Below are positions 17,590 to 27,406 of a stretch of DNA of 64,000 nt, in pieces (position 1 is the stretch's first letter; each line of letters opens with the position of its first letter). The notes below the pieces were generated by a model that ran no database searches, was not told the origin of the DNA, and saw only the letters and a program-made list of their open reading frames with translations. Source of the DNA: Paracoccus tibetensis (lineage in GTDB: Bacteria > Pseudomonadota > Alphaproteobacteria > Rhodobacterales > Rhodobacteraceae); contig NZ_FMVT01000001.1 of the NCBI RefSeq assembly GCF_900102505.1, positions 248,001 through 312,000 of the forward strand. Reading direction: 5' to 3'. The translations under genes were made by a program, and so were the position numbers.

Positions 17590-18438
17590 TCAGCGGAACA
17601 GCAGCACCGGCAGGCGCGCGCCGATCAGCATCTGCGTCGTGGTCGAGCCGATGATCAGGTTGCGGATGCGGCTGTGCCCATAGGCGCCCATGACCACCAG
17701 ATCGTGGGCGGCGGCCTCGATCCGGGCCAGAAGCGCCTCCTCGGGCTCGCCGTCGAGGGCGATCTCCTCAGCGCGAAGGCCGGCGGCGCGCAGGCGCAGG
17801 ATCGCCTCTTCCACGGCGGCCTGCAGGCCGGCCGAGCGATCGCCCACCGTCGCAAGCTCGATGGTGCAGCGGGACAGAAGCGGGATCTCGGCCAACTGGT
17901 CGGCGGCGCGGCGGGAGGAGACGCCGCCGTCGAAGGCTAGCAGCACCCGGCGGATCGGCCGGAAGGCGCGGGACGCGACAAGCACGGGGCAGGCACTGGC
18001 ACGGGCCACGCGTTCGAGGTTCGAGCCGAGATGGCCGCGCGCGAAATCCGCCGCCTCGCCGCGCTTGCCGATGACGATCATGGCCGAGCGCGCCTCGGGC
18101 GCCGTCACCGTCTCGACCAGATCGCCCTGCACGAGCCGGGTCGAGACCTCGCCCGCGCCGTAGGAGGCCGTCTGCGCGCGGGCGTCCTCCAGCATCACGG
18201 TGGCATGGCCCGTCGCGACGCGCAGCCGCTCGCTGTCAAGCGCGTCGAGCTGTTCCAGCAGGGCGTCCCTCGGCGCGAGGCGGCGGCCGAAGCCGGACTT
18301 CCGCAGCGCCTCGCGGCGGCCGAGGACATGGATCAGCTCGACCGGCCAGCCGCAGAGCTGCGCCGCCCAGGCCGCATGTTCGCAGACCGACTGCGCGTAG
18401 ATCGAATCGTCGATCAGGGCGATGATCCTGTCCGGCAT
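17590..18438 (-). CDS. Tandem-domain universal stress protein
   Basis: Two UspA-like domains in one 282-residue protein. The first runs from MPDRIIALIDDS to about residue 150, the second from about 155 to the end. The second half carries a complete nucleotide-binding motif, GAYGHSRIRNLIIGST (G-2X-G-9X-GS). The first half has a near match with a 10-residue spacer (GKRG then GHLGSN). The start at 18438 is backed by GGAGGGG upstream; an earlier in-frame start at 18492 is less likely. It is convergent with znuB. Tandem Usps are often induced by oxygen limitation or stationary phase, but no regulator site is evident. Confidence 0.9.
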   Translation of the reverse strand: MPDRIIALIDDSIYAQSVCEHAAWAAQLCGWPVELIHVLGRREALRKSGFGRRLAPRDALLEQLDALDSERLRVATGHATVMLEDARAQTASYGAGEVSTRLVQGDLVETVTAPEARSAMIVIGKRGEAADFARGHLGSNLERVARASACPVLVASRAFRPIRRVLLAFDGGVSSRRAADQLAEIPLLSRCTIELATVGDRSAGLQAAVEEAILRLRAAGLRAEEIALDGEPEEALLARIEAAAHDLVVMGAYGHSRIRNLIIGSTTTQMLIGARLPVLLFR

Positions 18439-18534
18439 GACCCCCTCCGCAGCTTCCAAGGGGAAGTCTAGCAGAGGATGCCGGCTTGTCATGTCCGACG
18501 CGCGCCATCGGGGCGAAAAGTCGCGTCGGATCGG

Positions 18535-19569
18535 TCAGTTGCGGGTGCGCAGGAGGCCCATGATCTCTTTCGTGCGCTCGAGGATCGGCAGGGCGATGGC
18601 GGCCGCGCGGTCGGCGCCGTCGGCCAGCGTCCGGTCGATCTGGGCGGGATCGGCCATGTAGTCCGACATCCGCGCGGTGATGGGGCTGAGGGCGGACACC
18701 GCCACCTCGGCCAGCGCGGGCTTGAAGGCGCCGAAGCCCTGACCTTCGAAGCGGGCCAGAACCTCGTCCGGCGTCTCGTCGGCCAGCGCGGCGTAGATGT
18801 TCACGAGATTCTTCGCCTCGGGCCGGTCCTTGAGCCCCTCCATGCTGCCCGGCAGCGGGTCGGCATCGGTGCGCGCCTTGCGGATCTTTGTGGCAATGGT
18901 GTCGGCATCGTCCGTCAGGTTGATGCGGCTGGCATCCGAAGGGTCGGACTTCGACATCTTCCTGGAGCCGTCGCGTAGGGACATGACGCGGGTCGCGACG
19001 CCCTCGATCAGCGGCTCGGTGATCGGAAAATGCGTGACGCCGTAGTCGTGGTTGAACTTGGCGGCGATGTCGCGCGTCAGCTCCAGATGCTGCTTCTGGT
19101 CCTCACCCACCGGCACGGCGGTGGCCTGATAGGTCAGGATGTCGGCGGCCATCAGCGCGGGATAAGCCAGAAGCCCGAGGCTGGCGTTCTCGCTGTTCTT
19201 GCCCGCCTTGTCCTTGAACTGCGTCATCCGGTACATCCAGCCGACGCGCGCCACGGTGTTGAACAGCCACGCCATTTCGGCATGGGCGCTGACCTGGCTC
19301 TGGTTGAAGAGGATCGACTGCGCCGGGTCCACGCCCGCCGCCATGAAGGCCGCCGCCGCCTCGCGGATGCGGGCGCGCAGCTGCTCGGGCTCCTGCCAGA
19401 CGGTGATCGCGTGCAGATCCACGATGCAGTAGATCGTCTCGGCCTCGCCGCCTTGCAGGGCCGCGAAGCGCTTCAACGCGCCCAGGTAGTTGCCAAGCGT
19501 CAGCCCGCCCGAAGGCTGGATGCCCGAGAAGATGCGGGGGCGGAACTGGGCGTTGATCGGGTCGGACAT
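18535..19569 (-). CDS. trpS: Tryptophan--tRNA ligase
   Basis: Class I aminoacyl-tRNA synthetase that charges tRNA-Trp. The 344-residue length matches bacterial TrpRS. The HIGH-type motif is [14 protein letters not shown] near residues 20-33 and the KMSKSDPSD motif lies near residue 200. DLHAIT and PALMAADIL are also typical. The start at 19569 ([16 protein letters not shown]) is chosen because the longer frame to 19761 would run antisense through the rhomboid-like gene. Confidence 0.97.
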   Translation of the reverse strand: MSDPINAQFRPRIFSGIQPSGGLTLGNYLGALKRFAALQGGEAETIYCIVDLHAITVWQEPEQLRARIREAAAAFMAAGVDPAQSILFNQSQVSAHAEMAWLFNTVARVGWMYRMTQFKDKAGKNSENASLGLLAYPALMAADILTYQATAVPVGEDQKQHLELTRDIAAKFNHDYGVTHFPITEPLIEGVATRVMSLRDGSRKMSKSDPSDASRINLTDDADTIATKIRKARTDADPLPGSMEGLKDRPEAKNLVNIYAALADETPDEVLARFEGQGFGAFKPALAEVAVSALSPITARMSDYMADPAQIDRTLADGADRAAAIALPILERTKEIMGLLRTRN

Positions 19570-19645
19570 GAGCGGCCTGCCTTGGAATTTGCTGGCCCGT
19601 GGCTTAGCGGTTGGCGGGACGTGAAGCAACCGGCAAGGATTTCCG

Positions 19646-20347
19646 ATGCGCCCCGGCCTGACCCAATCGCCCATCAACCCGCTGCCGCCGGTCATCTGGC
19701 TGCTGGCCCTGCCGATCATCGCGGTGGAGGCCGTTCTGGCGCTCGGCTCGGCCGGCTTCATCGGCGGCGCGCAAGGCGTGGGGCTGCGCCTCGACGCGAT
19801 CCGCTTCGCCGCCTTCCCGCCCGAACTGGCGCAGCGCGTCTGGCAGGTGGGCGTGGTGGACTTCGGGCAGCTCTACCGCGCCTTCTCCTTCCCCTTCGTC
19901 CATGTCTCGCTGACCCATGCGCTGTTCGTCGTCGTCTTCACCTTGGCCCTCGGCAACATGGTCGCGCAGAACTTCCGCCCCGCCGCCGTGCTGGCGCTGT
20001 TCTTCGGCTCGGCCATCGGCGGGGCGCTGGTCTATGCGGCGGTGATCGGCCCGCTCGGCATCCGCCCGACGCTGCTGATCGGGGGCTACCCGGCGGTCTA
20101 CGGCCTTGTCGGGGCCTTCACCTTCCTGCTCTGGACGCGGCTTGCGGCGAAGAACGCCAACCGGATGCGGGCCTTCCTGCTGATCGGGATGCTCTTGTTG
20201 TTCCAGCTGGTCTTCGGCCTGCTCTACGGCCCGCAGGGCCACGGCTGGATCGCCGAAGTCGCGGGCTTCGCGGTGGGCTTCGGGCTGTCGTTCCTGCTGG
20301 TCGATGGCGGCATGGCCCGCGCGCTGCGGCAGATCCGGGCGCGCTAG
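19646..20347 (+). CDS. Rhomboid-like membrane protein lacking the catalytic Ser-His dyad
   Basis: A 233-residue polytopic protein with the rhomboid fold pattern. After a first helix and a loop it has [20 protein letters not shown], matching the conserved rhomboid helix 2 His region. A GxSG-like position follows in helix 4, then three more helices. The catalytic serine motif is altered: [13 protein letters not shown] stands where active rhomboids have GASGAxxGL, and the last-helix histidine is replaced in [13 protein letters not shown]. It is therefore predicted to be a pseudoprotease, similar in idea to iRhoms or derlins. It diverges from trpS and its stop overlaps the convergent murJ stop by 4 bases. 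Confidence 0.82.
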   Translation: MRPGLTQSPINPLPPVIWLLALPIIAVEAVLALGSAGFIGGAQGVGLRLDAIRFAAFPPELAQRVWQVGVVDFGQLYRAFSFPFVHVSLTHALFVVVFTLALGNMVAQNFRPAAVLALFFGSAIGGALVYAAVIGPLGIRPTLLIGGYPAVYGLVGAFTFLLWTRLAAKNANRMRAFLLIGMLLLFQLVFGLLYGPQGHGWIAEVAGFAVGFGLSFLLVDGGMARALRQIRAR

Positions 20348-21867
20348 CCGCGCCGGACCGCCGCCTTCAGCTCGGACAGGCGGTAGCCGGCGATGGCCCA
20401 GGCCAGCGCGAAGTAGATCGCCGCGCCGCCGAAGACCAGGATCGCCAGGGACGGGATGCGCCGGACATCCACCAGCATCATCCGCATCCCCCAAAGCGCC
20501 AGTGCCATCAGCACGCAGCAGATGAGCAGCCGGGGGAGGGCGCGCTTCAGCCGCGCGTCGAACTGCACCGCGGCGCCCATGCGGCGCGTGCCCCACCAGA
20601 GTTGGCCCGCCATGACCCAGGCCGCCAGCGAGGTCGCCAGCGCCGCCGCCAGGAACCCGATCACCGGCATCAGGCTGACCGCCACGACCGCGTTCACGAT
20701 CATCGAGTTGACGGCGAAGCGGAAGGGGGTGCGCGTGTCCTCGCGCGCGAAGTAGAGCGGTTGCAGGATCTTCTGCAGCACGAAGGCCGGCAGGCCGAGC
20801 GCGTAGACGATCAGCGCTGCCGCGGTCTGCTGCGTGTCGAACTCGGTGAAGGCGCCGCGCTGGAAGAGGGCGCTGACCATCGGCTCGGCGATGACCGCGA
20901 TGGCGAAGGCGGCGGGCAGGGTCAGGAACAGGCCGAACTCGGTCGCGCGGTTGTAGGCGGCCTGGCCGCCCACGGTGTCCCCGGCCTCGAGCCGCCGCGA
21001 CAGCTCGGGCAGCAGGACCACGGCGACCGCCGCGCCGACGATGCCGAGCGGCAGCTGGTAGAGCCGGTCCGAGTAGTTGAGCCACGAGATCGCGCCCTCG
21101 AACTGGCTGGCGACCTGCCGGCCGACGAGGAGGTTGATCTGCACGACCCCGCCCGCGAGGATCGCGGGGGTCGCGACGCGGACGAGGCGGCGCATCTCGG
21201 GCGTGAGGCGCGGCAGGCGCGGGGTGAAGGTCCAGCCGTTCCGGTGCGCGTCCCACCAGACAAGCGCGAGCTGCGCGATCCCGGTCAGCGGGGTCGCCCA
21301 GGCCAGCGTCATGCCGATGTCCCAGCCCTGAAGCCGCGCGATGACCATCGCCACGAGGAACAGCAGGTTCAGCAGCACCGGCGCCGCCGCCGCCGCGGTG
21401 AAGCGGCCGTTGGCATTCAAGACGCCCGAGATCATCGCGGCCAGCGAAATCATCAGGATATAGGGGAACATGATCCGGCCATAGGTCACGGCCAGATCGA
21501 ACCGCTCGTCGCCGGTGAAGCCCGCCGCCATCAGGAAGACGAGCCCCGGCATGGCGACCAGCGCGACGCCGGTCAGCAGCAGCACGCAGAAGAAGAGCCC
21601 GTTGAAGGCGTCCCGCGCGAAGCGTTGCGCGTCGTCGCGATCGCCCAGCTTCTTGGAGAACATCGGCACGAAGGCGGTGTTGAAGGCGCCCTCGGCGAAG
21701 AAGCGGCGGAACATGTTGGGCAGGGCCAGCGCCACGAAGAAGGCGTCGGTGACGGCGCCGCTGCCCAGCCAGCGCGCCATCAGGATGTCGCGGCCGAAGC
21801 CCGTCACGCGCGACAGCAGCGTCCAGCTTCCCACCGCGAGGAAGCCGCGCACCAGTCCGGATTTCAT
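20344..21867 (-). CDS. murJ: Lipid II flippase MurJ
   Basis: Flips the peptidoglycan precursor lipid II across the inner membrane. The 507-residue protein has about 14 hydrophobic helices and MurJ/MviN landmarks: LLSRVTGFGRDILMARWLG, DAFFVALALPNMFRRFFAEG, AFNTAFVPMFSKKL, and ALGLPAFVLQKILQPLYFAR in the C-terminal half. The start at 21867 (MKSGLVRGFLAVGSW) gives the family N-terminus. It begins 4 bases after the glnD stop, so the two genes are probably one transcript, an order common in Rhodobacterales. Confidence 0.96.
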   Translation of the reverse strand: MKSGLVRGFLAVGSWTLLSRVTGFGRDILMARWLGSGAVTDAFFVALALPNMFRRFFAEGAFNTAFVPMFSKKLGDRDDAQRFARDAFNGLFFCVLLLTGVALVAMPGLVFLMAAGFTGDERFDLAVTYGRIMFPYILMISLAAMISGVLNANGRFTAAAAAPVLLNLLFLVAMVIARLQGWDIGMTLAWATPLTGIAQLALVWWDAHRNGWTFTPRLPRLTPEMRRLVRVATPAILAGGVVQINLLVGRQVASQFEGAISWLNYSDRLYQLPLGIVGAAVAVVLLPELSRRLEAGDTVGGQAAYNRATEFGLFLTLPAAFAIAVIAEPMVSALFQRGAFTEFDTQQTAAALIVYALGLPAFVLQKILQPLYFAREDTRTPFRFAVNSMIVNAVVAVSLMPVIGFLAAALATSLAAWVMAGQLWWGTRRMGAAVQFDARLKRALPRLLICCVLMALALWGMRMMLVDVRRIPSLAILVFGGAAIYFALAWAIAGYRLSELKAAVRRG

Positions 21868-21871
21868 GTCC

Positions 21872-24640
21872 CTATGCCTCTGCCCGTTTGGCCCCGTCGG
21901 CAATCGCCGCGCGCAGCTTCTTTTCCAGCGACTCGCGTTTCGAGGCGCTGTGCAATTTCAGGCCGAACATATCCTTGACGTAGAAACTGTCCACCACCTG
22001 AGCCCCGAAGGTGGCAATGACCGCGCTGACGATCTGGATGTGGTTGGCCGCCAGCGTCCGCGTCAGGTCATAGAGCAGGCCGGGGCGGTCGCGCGTGTCC
22101 ACCTCTATGATGGTGTAGATGTCGCTGCCCTCGTTGTCGAAGGTGATATGCGTCGGGAAGCGGAACTCGCTGTTGCGCTTCTTGGGCTTGTCGCGGCTGG
22201 CGAAGGCCTCGCGCGCGACGATTTCGCCGGCGAGGGTGCGCAGGATGGTCTGGCGCAGGCGCGGCAGGCGGTCCTCGGCGAAGGGGTGACCCTCGGCGTC
22301 CTGCACCCAGAAGACGGCGGTCGCGAAGCCGTCGCGGGTCGTGTAGGTGCGCGCGTCCACGACGTTTGCGCCGGTCAGCGACAGCGCGCCGGCGAGGCGC
22401 GAGAAGATGCCGGGATGGTCGGCCAGCACGAAGGCGGCGCGGGTGGCGTCGCGATCGTGGTCGGCGCGCAGCTCGATGCGGATCTCGTCCGGGCCGATGC
22501 CGCGCAGCATCTCGGCGAAGCTTGCCTGCGTGTGGGTCGGAAGGCCCGGCCAGTAAGCGTCGTAGTGGCGGCCCAGCTCGGCCCGAATCTCGCGCATGTC
22601 CCAGCCCTTGGCGATCAGCATGTGCCGGAGGCTGCGCTTGGCCTCGGCCTGCCGGCGGTCTCGGTTCAGCTCTTCGAGGCCGTTTTCCAAGGCCGCCGCC
22701 GTCTCGCTGTGCAGCTTGCGCAGCAGCATGGCCTTCCAGTTGTTCCACGTCCCCGGCCCGACGCCGCGGATGTCGCAGACGGTCAGGACCAGCAGCATGT
22801 CCAGCCGCCGCCGGGTCTTCACCGCCTTGGCGAAGTCGCGCAGCGTGCGCGGGTCGCTGATGTCGCGCTTCTGCGCCACGTCCGACATCAGCAGGTGATT
22901 GCGGACGAGCCACTCGATCGTCTCGATCTCGTCCCGCTCCAGCCCGAAGCGGGTGGCGATGCGGCGGGCGATGTGCGCGCCGAGAATCGCGTGGTCCTCG
23001 GGCCGGCCCTTGCCGATGTCGTGCAGCAGCGTCGCCAGATAAAGGACGCGCCGGTTCAGCCCCGCCACCTGCATGATTTCGGATGACAGGGGCAGGTCCT
23101 CGGGATGCTCGCCCCGCTCGATCTCGGCCAAGGCGGCGACGCATTGGATCGAGTGCTCGTCCACCGTGTAGTGATGATAGTGGTTGAACTGCATCATCGC
23201 CACGACCGGCTCGAATTCCGGGATGAAGGCGGCGAGAACGCCCAGCTCGTTCATCCGGCGCAGGGCGCGCTCGGGGTTTCCGTGCTTCAGCAGCAGGTCC
23301 ATGAAGATGCGGATCGCCTCGGGGTCGGTCTGCACATGCTCGTCAACCAGGTCCAGGTTGGCGGCGACCACGCGCATCGCGTCGGGATGGATCAGGATGC
23401 TCGCCCGCAGCGCCTCCTCGAAGAGGCGCAGGATGTTCAGCGGATCGGCGAGGAAGCTCTTCTCGTCCTCGATGGAGAGGCGCCCCTGCTTGTCCACGAA
23501 GCCCGGCCGCATCTTCTTGCGGCGCCGGAACAGGCGCCCGATCAGCGGGGCGCTGCGGACATGGCGGGCCTCCAGCTCGGTCAGGAAGATGCGCGTCAGC
23601 TCGCCAACGCGGGTCGCGTGGCGGAAGTAGTGCTGCATGAAGTATTCGACGCCGCGCCGGGCGGGACCGTCGGCAAAGCCCATGCGGCGCGCGACCTCGA
23701 CCTGCATGTCGAAGGACAGCACATCGACGGGCCGGCCCGCGATCAGGTGCAGGTGGCAGCGCACGGCCCAGAGGAAATCCTCGGCCTGCCAGAAGGCCTG
23801 ATGCTCGTCGCGGGTGAAGACGCCAAGGTCCACCAGCTCGACCGCCCGGTCCACGCGGTGGATGTATTTCGCAATCCAATAGAGGGTCTGGAGGTCGCGC
23901 AGGCCGCCCTTGCCCTCCTTCACGTTCGGCTCGAGCACGTAGCGCTGGCCGCCCTGGCGCGCGTGGCGGGCAGCGCGCTCCTCGAGCTTGGCCTCGATGA
24001 ATTCGGGGACCGTCCTCTCGAACAGCTCGGACCAGAGGCGGTGGCGCAGTTCCTCGGCCAGGGGCGCATGGCCGGTCACCAGCCGGTGTTCGACCAGCGA
24101 GGTGCGGATCACCATGTCGCTTGCGCCGAGGCGCAGGCAGTCGTCCACGCTGCGGATCGAGTGGCCGATCTTCAGCTTCAGGTCCCACATCATGTAGAGC
24201 ATCGATTCGACGACGCTCTCGGCCCAGGCCGTGATCTTCCAGGGCGTCAGGAACAGCAGGTCGACATCCGACGAGGGCGCCATCTCGGCCCGCCCGTAAC
24301 CCCCGACCGCCAGCACCGCCAGCCGCTCGGATTCCGACGGTGAGCGCTGCGGGTGCAGGCGCGTCGTGGCGACGTGATGGACGGCGGTCACCAGCCCGTC
24401 GGTCAGGCTGGCGATGGCGCGGACCGTCTCGCGCGCGGCGCGGGGGTGGCTGGAAAAGCCCGCCTCGATGTCGGACATGGCGCGGGCGCGCTGCTCGGCC
24501 AGCAGCTCGACGGTCAGCTGGCGGATGCGCCGGGCGTCGGTCTCGCCCGCCAGGTGCTGGTCCAGCAGCGGCAGGAAAGTCGCGGGCTCGAAGATGTCTG
24601 CGGCGCCGGGCAGGGCCGGCGCGCTCTGGATCTGGGTCAT
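21872..24640 (-). CDS. glnD: Bifunctional [protein-PII] uridylyltransferase/uridylyl-removing enzyme
   Basis: Senses glutamine and modifies PII proteins, setting nitrogen assimilation. The 922-residue protein has a nucleotidyltransferase domain (GGYGRAEMAPSSDVDLLFL, residues 113-131), a central helical region and an HD domain around residues 490-620 (LHDIGKGRPEDHAILGA). Two C-terminal ACT domains begin near residues 730 (LADHPGIFSRLAGALSLTG) and 847 (DTRDRPGLLYDLTRTLA). All parts look intact. It is followed by murJ after 4 bases. Confidence 0.98.
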   Translation of the reverse strand: MTQIQSAPALPGAADIFEPATFLPLLDQHLAGETDARRIRQLTVELLAEQRARAMSDIEAGFSSHPRAARETVRAIASLTDGLVTAVHHVATTRLHPQRSPSESERLAVLAVGGYGRAEMAPSSDVDLLFLTPWKITAWAESVVESMLYMMWDLKLKIGHSIRSVDDCLRLGASDMVIRTSLVEHRLVTGHAPLAEELRHRLWSELFERTVPEFIEAKLEERAARHARQGGQRYVLEPNVKEGKGGLRDLQTLYWIAKYIHRVDRAVELVDLGVFTRDEHQAFWQAEDFLWAVRCHLHLIAGRPVDVLSFDMQVEVARRMGFADGPARRGVEYFMQHYFRHATRVGELTRIFLTELEARHVRSAPLIGRLFRRRKKMRPGFVDKQGRLSIEDEKSFLADPLNILRLFEEALRASILIHPDAMRVVAANLDLVDEHVQTDPEAIRIFMDLLLKHGNPERALRRMNELGVLAAFIPEFEPVVAMMQFNHYHHYTVDEHSIQCVAALAEIERGEHPEDLPLSSEIMQVAGLNRRVLYLATLLHDIGKGRPEDHAILGAHIARRIATRFGLERDEIETIEWLVRNHLLMSDVAQKRDISDPRTLRDFAKAVKTRRRLDMLLVLTVCDIRGVGPGTWNNWKAMLLRKLHSETAAALENGLEELNRDRRQAEAKRSLRHMLIAKGWDMREIRAELGRHYDAYWPGLPTHTQASFAEMLRGIGPDEIRIELRADHDRDATRAAFVLADHPGIFSRLAGALSLTGANVVDARTYTTRDGFATAVFWVQDAEGHPFAEDRLPRLRQTILRTLAGEIVAREAFASRDKPKKRNSEFRFPTHITFDNEGSDIYTIIEVDTRDRPGLLYDLTRTLAANHIQIVSAVIATFGAQVVDSFYVKDMFGLKLHSASKRESLEKKLRAAIADGAKRAEA

Positions 24641-24666
24641 GGGCTTGCCGGGTGCCGGAGGTTGGA

Positions 24667-25875
24667 TCAGGAGCCGAGGCCGCGGCTGCTGCGCGGCGCG
24701 GGATCGAGGATCACCAGCTGCCCGCCGCGGATCGTCGCGACCGACAGGCCGCGCTGGATCGTCCCGTCGCGCTGCAGGCGGAAGACGCCGCCGACGCCGG
24801 CAAAGCCCGCGCGCTGCGTCAGGCCCGTGGTGGTCAGCGCGTTCGCCCGGCCCGTCCGCGCGAGCGAGGCAACGGCCGCGACGCCGTCATAGGCGAGGAA
24901 GGCCAGCGGATGCGGCGCCTCGCCATGGGCCTGGGCATAGCGCGTCTCGAACTGGCGCAGCAGGGTCTGGTCGGGGATGGCGAACCAGCCCTCGGCCAGC
25001 TGGGCCATGCGCAGGCGCTCGGCCGGCTGGTCCCACCGCGTCAGGCCCATGAACTGCGTGACCTGAGAGGTGACGCCGGCGGCCGCCAGGCGCTCGGTCA
25101 GGTAGGGCAGGACGGCCTGGTTGTTGCCGGTCATGAAGACCGCGTCCACCTGACCCGAGCGGGCGGCGGCGGCGATGCGGGGCGTCGCCGCATCGACGCC
25201 GCTGATCGAGACGGGGTGATTCGTCCGCCCCGCCAGCCGCGCGCCCTGCCGGGCGATGGCCCGCTCGATGGCGCGGCCGCCCAACTGGCCGGCGACGTCA
25301 TCCTCGGCCACGACATAGACGTTGCGCTTGCCCTGCGCGAGGCCGTAGCCGACCAGCCGGTCCGCGACATTCTCGAAGCTGTTGCCCAGGATGAAGACGT
25401 TGCCGCCCGCGACCTGCGTGTTGTTGGACAGCGACAGCACGTTCACGTTGCGCGGCAGCATGGCCGCGCCGACGGCGTTGGCGGCATCCGCGAAGAGCGG
25501 CCCGACGATGATCTGCGCCCCGGCATCCACGGCGGCATTGGCCTGCGCCACGGCCTGCGCGGTTGAGCCGGCGGTGTCGTAGAGCCGGAGGTCGATGCTG
25601 GCCCCCTGCGCATCGCCTGCCGCCATCCGCGCGGCGTTCTTGAGGCTGCGCGAGAGCCATTCCAGATCCGCCGACCCACTGCCCGCCGGCGCCAGCAGCG
25701 CCACCCGCACCGGCTGGCCGGGCTGGATCAGCTGGCCGATCTCGGGGCCGCCGGTCTCTTCGGCGCCGCCGACGGGATCGCAGGCGGCAAGCAGGAAGGC
25801 GGAAAGCACCGCGCCCGCGCGCAACAGAAGACGTCTCGGACCAGTGAAGGGCCGGGTTGTGGCGGATGCGAACAT
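24667..25875 (-). CDS. Penicillin-binding protein activator-like lipoprotein (LpoA/YraM family)
   Basis: A 402-residue secreted lipoprotein: the signal sequence ends in a lipobox, FLLAAC, with the lipidated cysteine at residue 32. The mature part is a periplasmic type-1 binding-protein fold (VRVALLAPAG, QIIVGPLFADAANAVG, VDAVFMTGNNQAVLPYLTER). The E. coli relative LpoA activates PBP1A and carries the same C-terminal fold; this protein lacks the N-terminal TPR part. The position opposite rsmI and yraN matches the yraL-yraM-yraN order in E. coli, which supports the family call. An alternative is a branched-chain amino acid binding protein, but no ABC genes are nearby. AGGGAAG precedes the start at 25875. 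Confidence 0.85.
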   Translation of the reverse strand: MFASATTRPFTGPRRLLLRAGAVLSAFLLAACDPVGGAEETGGPEIGQLIQPGQPVRVALLAPAGSGSADLEWLSRSLKNAARMAAGDAQGASIDLRLYDTAGSTAQAVAQANAAVDAGAQIIVGPLFADAANAVGAAMLPRNVNVLSLSNNTQVAGGNVFILGNSFENVADRLVGYGLAQGKRNVYVVAEDDVAGQLGGRAIERAIARQGARLAGRTNHPVSISGVDAATPRIAAAARSGQVDAVFMTGNNQAVLPYLTERLAAAGVTSQVTQFMGLTRWDQPAERLRMAQLAEGWFAIPDQTLLRQFETRYAQAHGEAPHPLAFLAYDGVAAVASLARTGRANALTTTGLTQRAGFAGVGGVFRLQRDGTIQRGLSVATIRGGQLVILDPAPRSSRGLGS

Positions 25876-25995
25876 GTGAAACTTCCCTGCAAGAGGCATT
25901 GTCGGACGGCAGCAGTGCCTGCAGCCTAGGGTCTGGCCCCTGCCTTGGCAATCTGGGCCGTGGCCACCCACCCGGCGCCCGCCACAGGAGGCAGC

Positions 25996-26901
25996 ATGAG
26001 CGAACAGGCCCCCCGCATTCCCGAGCCCGCTCGCCGGCTTTCGGCGCATGTCGAGGCGGCGCGGCTCGATCCCGGCCTCTACCTCGTCGCGACCCCGATC
26101 GGCGCGGCGCGCGACATCACCCTGCGGGCGCTTGACGTGCTGAACAGCGCCGACATGCTGGCGGCCGAGGACACGCGCGTGCTGCGCCACCTCATGGACA
26201 TCCACGGCATCCCGCTGCGCGGCCGCCGCATCATCGCCTATCACGACCACAACGGCGACCGCGCCCGCCCCGCGCTTCTGTCAGCCCTGGCCGGCGGCGC
26301 CAGCGTCGCCTACTGCTCGGATGCCGGCACCCCGCTGGTGGCCGATCCCGGATACCGCCTGGCGCTGGACGCGGCAGGGGCGGGGGCGCGGGTCCATGTG
26401 CTCCCGGGACCTTCGGCCGCGCTGGCGGCGCTGAGCCTGTCCGGCCTGCCGAGCGACCGCTTCCTGTTCCTCGGCTTTCCTCCGGCGACCTCCGCGGCGC
26501 GCCAGACATGGCTGCGGCAATGGCTGGCGGTGGATGCGACGCTGATCCTGTTCGAAAGCCCCCGGCGCGTTAACCGAACATTGGGGGACTTGTGCGAGAT
26601 TGCCGGGGAACGGGTTACGGTCGTGGCGAGGGAGCTGACGAAGAAGTTCGAGGAGGTGATCCGCGGCAAGGCGGCGGATCTCGCGGCCGATCCCGCGCTC
26701 GAGACGCTGAAGGGCGAGGTCGTCATGGTGATCGACCGACCCGGGACCGTCGTGCACGACGATGCGCGGGTCGAGGAGGTTCTGCGGCGCCATCTCGCCG
26801 AGCTGTCGGTGAAGGACGCGGCACGCGAGGCCGCGAAGGAGCTGGGTCTGGCGCGGCGCGATCTCTATCAGCGCGCGCTCGAGATGGCCCGCAAGGATTA
26901 G
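25996..26901 (+). CDS. rsmI: 16S rRNA (cytidine(1402)-2'-O)-methyltransferase
   Basis: SAM-dependent 2'-O-methylation of C1402 in the decoding centre of 16S rRNA. The 301-residue protein has the tetrapyrrole-methylase fold markers LYLVATPIGAARDITLRALD, AAEDTRVLRHLM, YCSDAGTPLVADPGYRL and VLPGPSAALAALSLSGLP. FESPRRVNRTLGDL and ARELTKKFEEV follow. The start at 25996 follows CAGGAG. It diverges from the PBP-activator gene across 120 bases and is followed by yraN after 27 bases. Confidence 0.97.
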   Translation: MSEQAPRIPEPARRLSAHVEAARLDPGLYLVATPIGAARDITLRALDVLNSADMLAAEDTRVLRHLMDIHGIPLRGRRIIAYHDHNGDRARPALLSALAGGASVAYCSDAGTPLVADPGYRLALDAAGAGARVHVLPGPSAALAALSLSGLPSDRFLFLGFPPATSAARQTWLRQWLAVDATLILFESPRRVNRTLGDLCEIAGERVTVVARELTKKFEEVIRGKAADLAADPALETLKGEVVMVIDRPGTVVHDDARVEEVLRRHLAELSVKDAAREAAKELGLARRDLYQRALEMARKD

Positions 26902-26928
26902 CGCCGCAGGCGCGAGGGAGGGACGAGG

Positions 26929-27342
26929 ATGGGGCTTCACGTCAGGGACATCACGGCCGGCGCAGCCGTTTCCGTTGCGCGCCGGCAGCGCGGCCGGCTC
27001 GCCTACGCATCCGGAACGATGGCCGAGGACGCCGTCCTGCGCCACTACCTGCGCCACGGCGCTGAGCTTCTGGCCAGCCGGTGGCGGGGCGGCGGCGCCG
27101 AGATCGATCTGATCCTGCGTCAGGGCGAGGACATCGTCTTCGTCGAGGTGAAGAAGGCGGCCACGCATGCCGTGGCGGCCGAGCGGCTCGGCCGGGCGCA
27201 GATGGACCGGATCTGCCTTGCTGCCGGGTGCTTCTGCGACAAGGCCGGCATCTCGCCCCTGACGCCGATGCGCTTCGACGCGGCGCTGGTCGACGGGCTG
27301 GGCCGGGTCGAGATCATCCCGAACGCCTTCGACGCCTTCTGA
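26929..27342 (+). CDS. YraN/UPF0102 family nuclease-fold protein
   Basis: A 137-residue protein of the UPF0102 family, a PD-(D/E)XK nuclease-like fold of unknown function. The signature is clear: GTMAEDAVLRHYLRHG, then RGGGAEIDLILRQGEDIVFV followed by EVK. The acidic residue and Lys of a nuclease-type metal site are present. The N-terminus before the GTMAED element is about 30 residues. It follows rsmI and precedes gshB, a conserved set in alphaproteobacteria. Confidence 0.92.
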   Translation: MGLHVRDITAGAAVSVARRQRGRLAYASGTMAEDAVLRHYLRHGAELLASRWRGGGAEIDLILRQGEDIVFVEVKKAATHAVAAERLGRAQMDRICLAAGCFCDKAGISPLTPMRFDAALVDGLGRVEIIPNAFDAF

Positions 27343-27406
27343 TCCGGTCCCTTGCATCCCGCCGGTCTCCGCGCGACAAGATCACGCTGAAACTCGGAGA
27401 TCCGGC

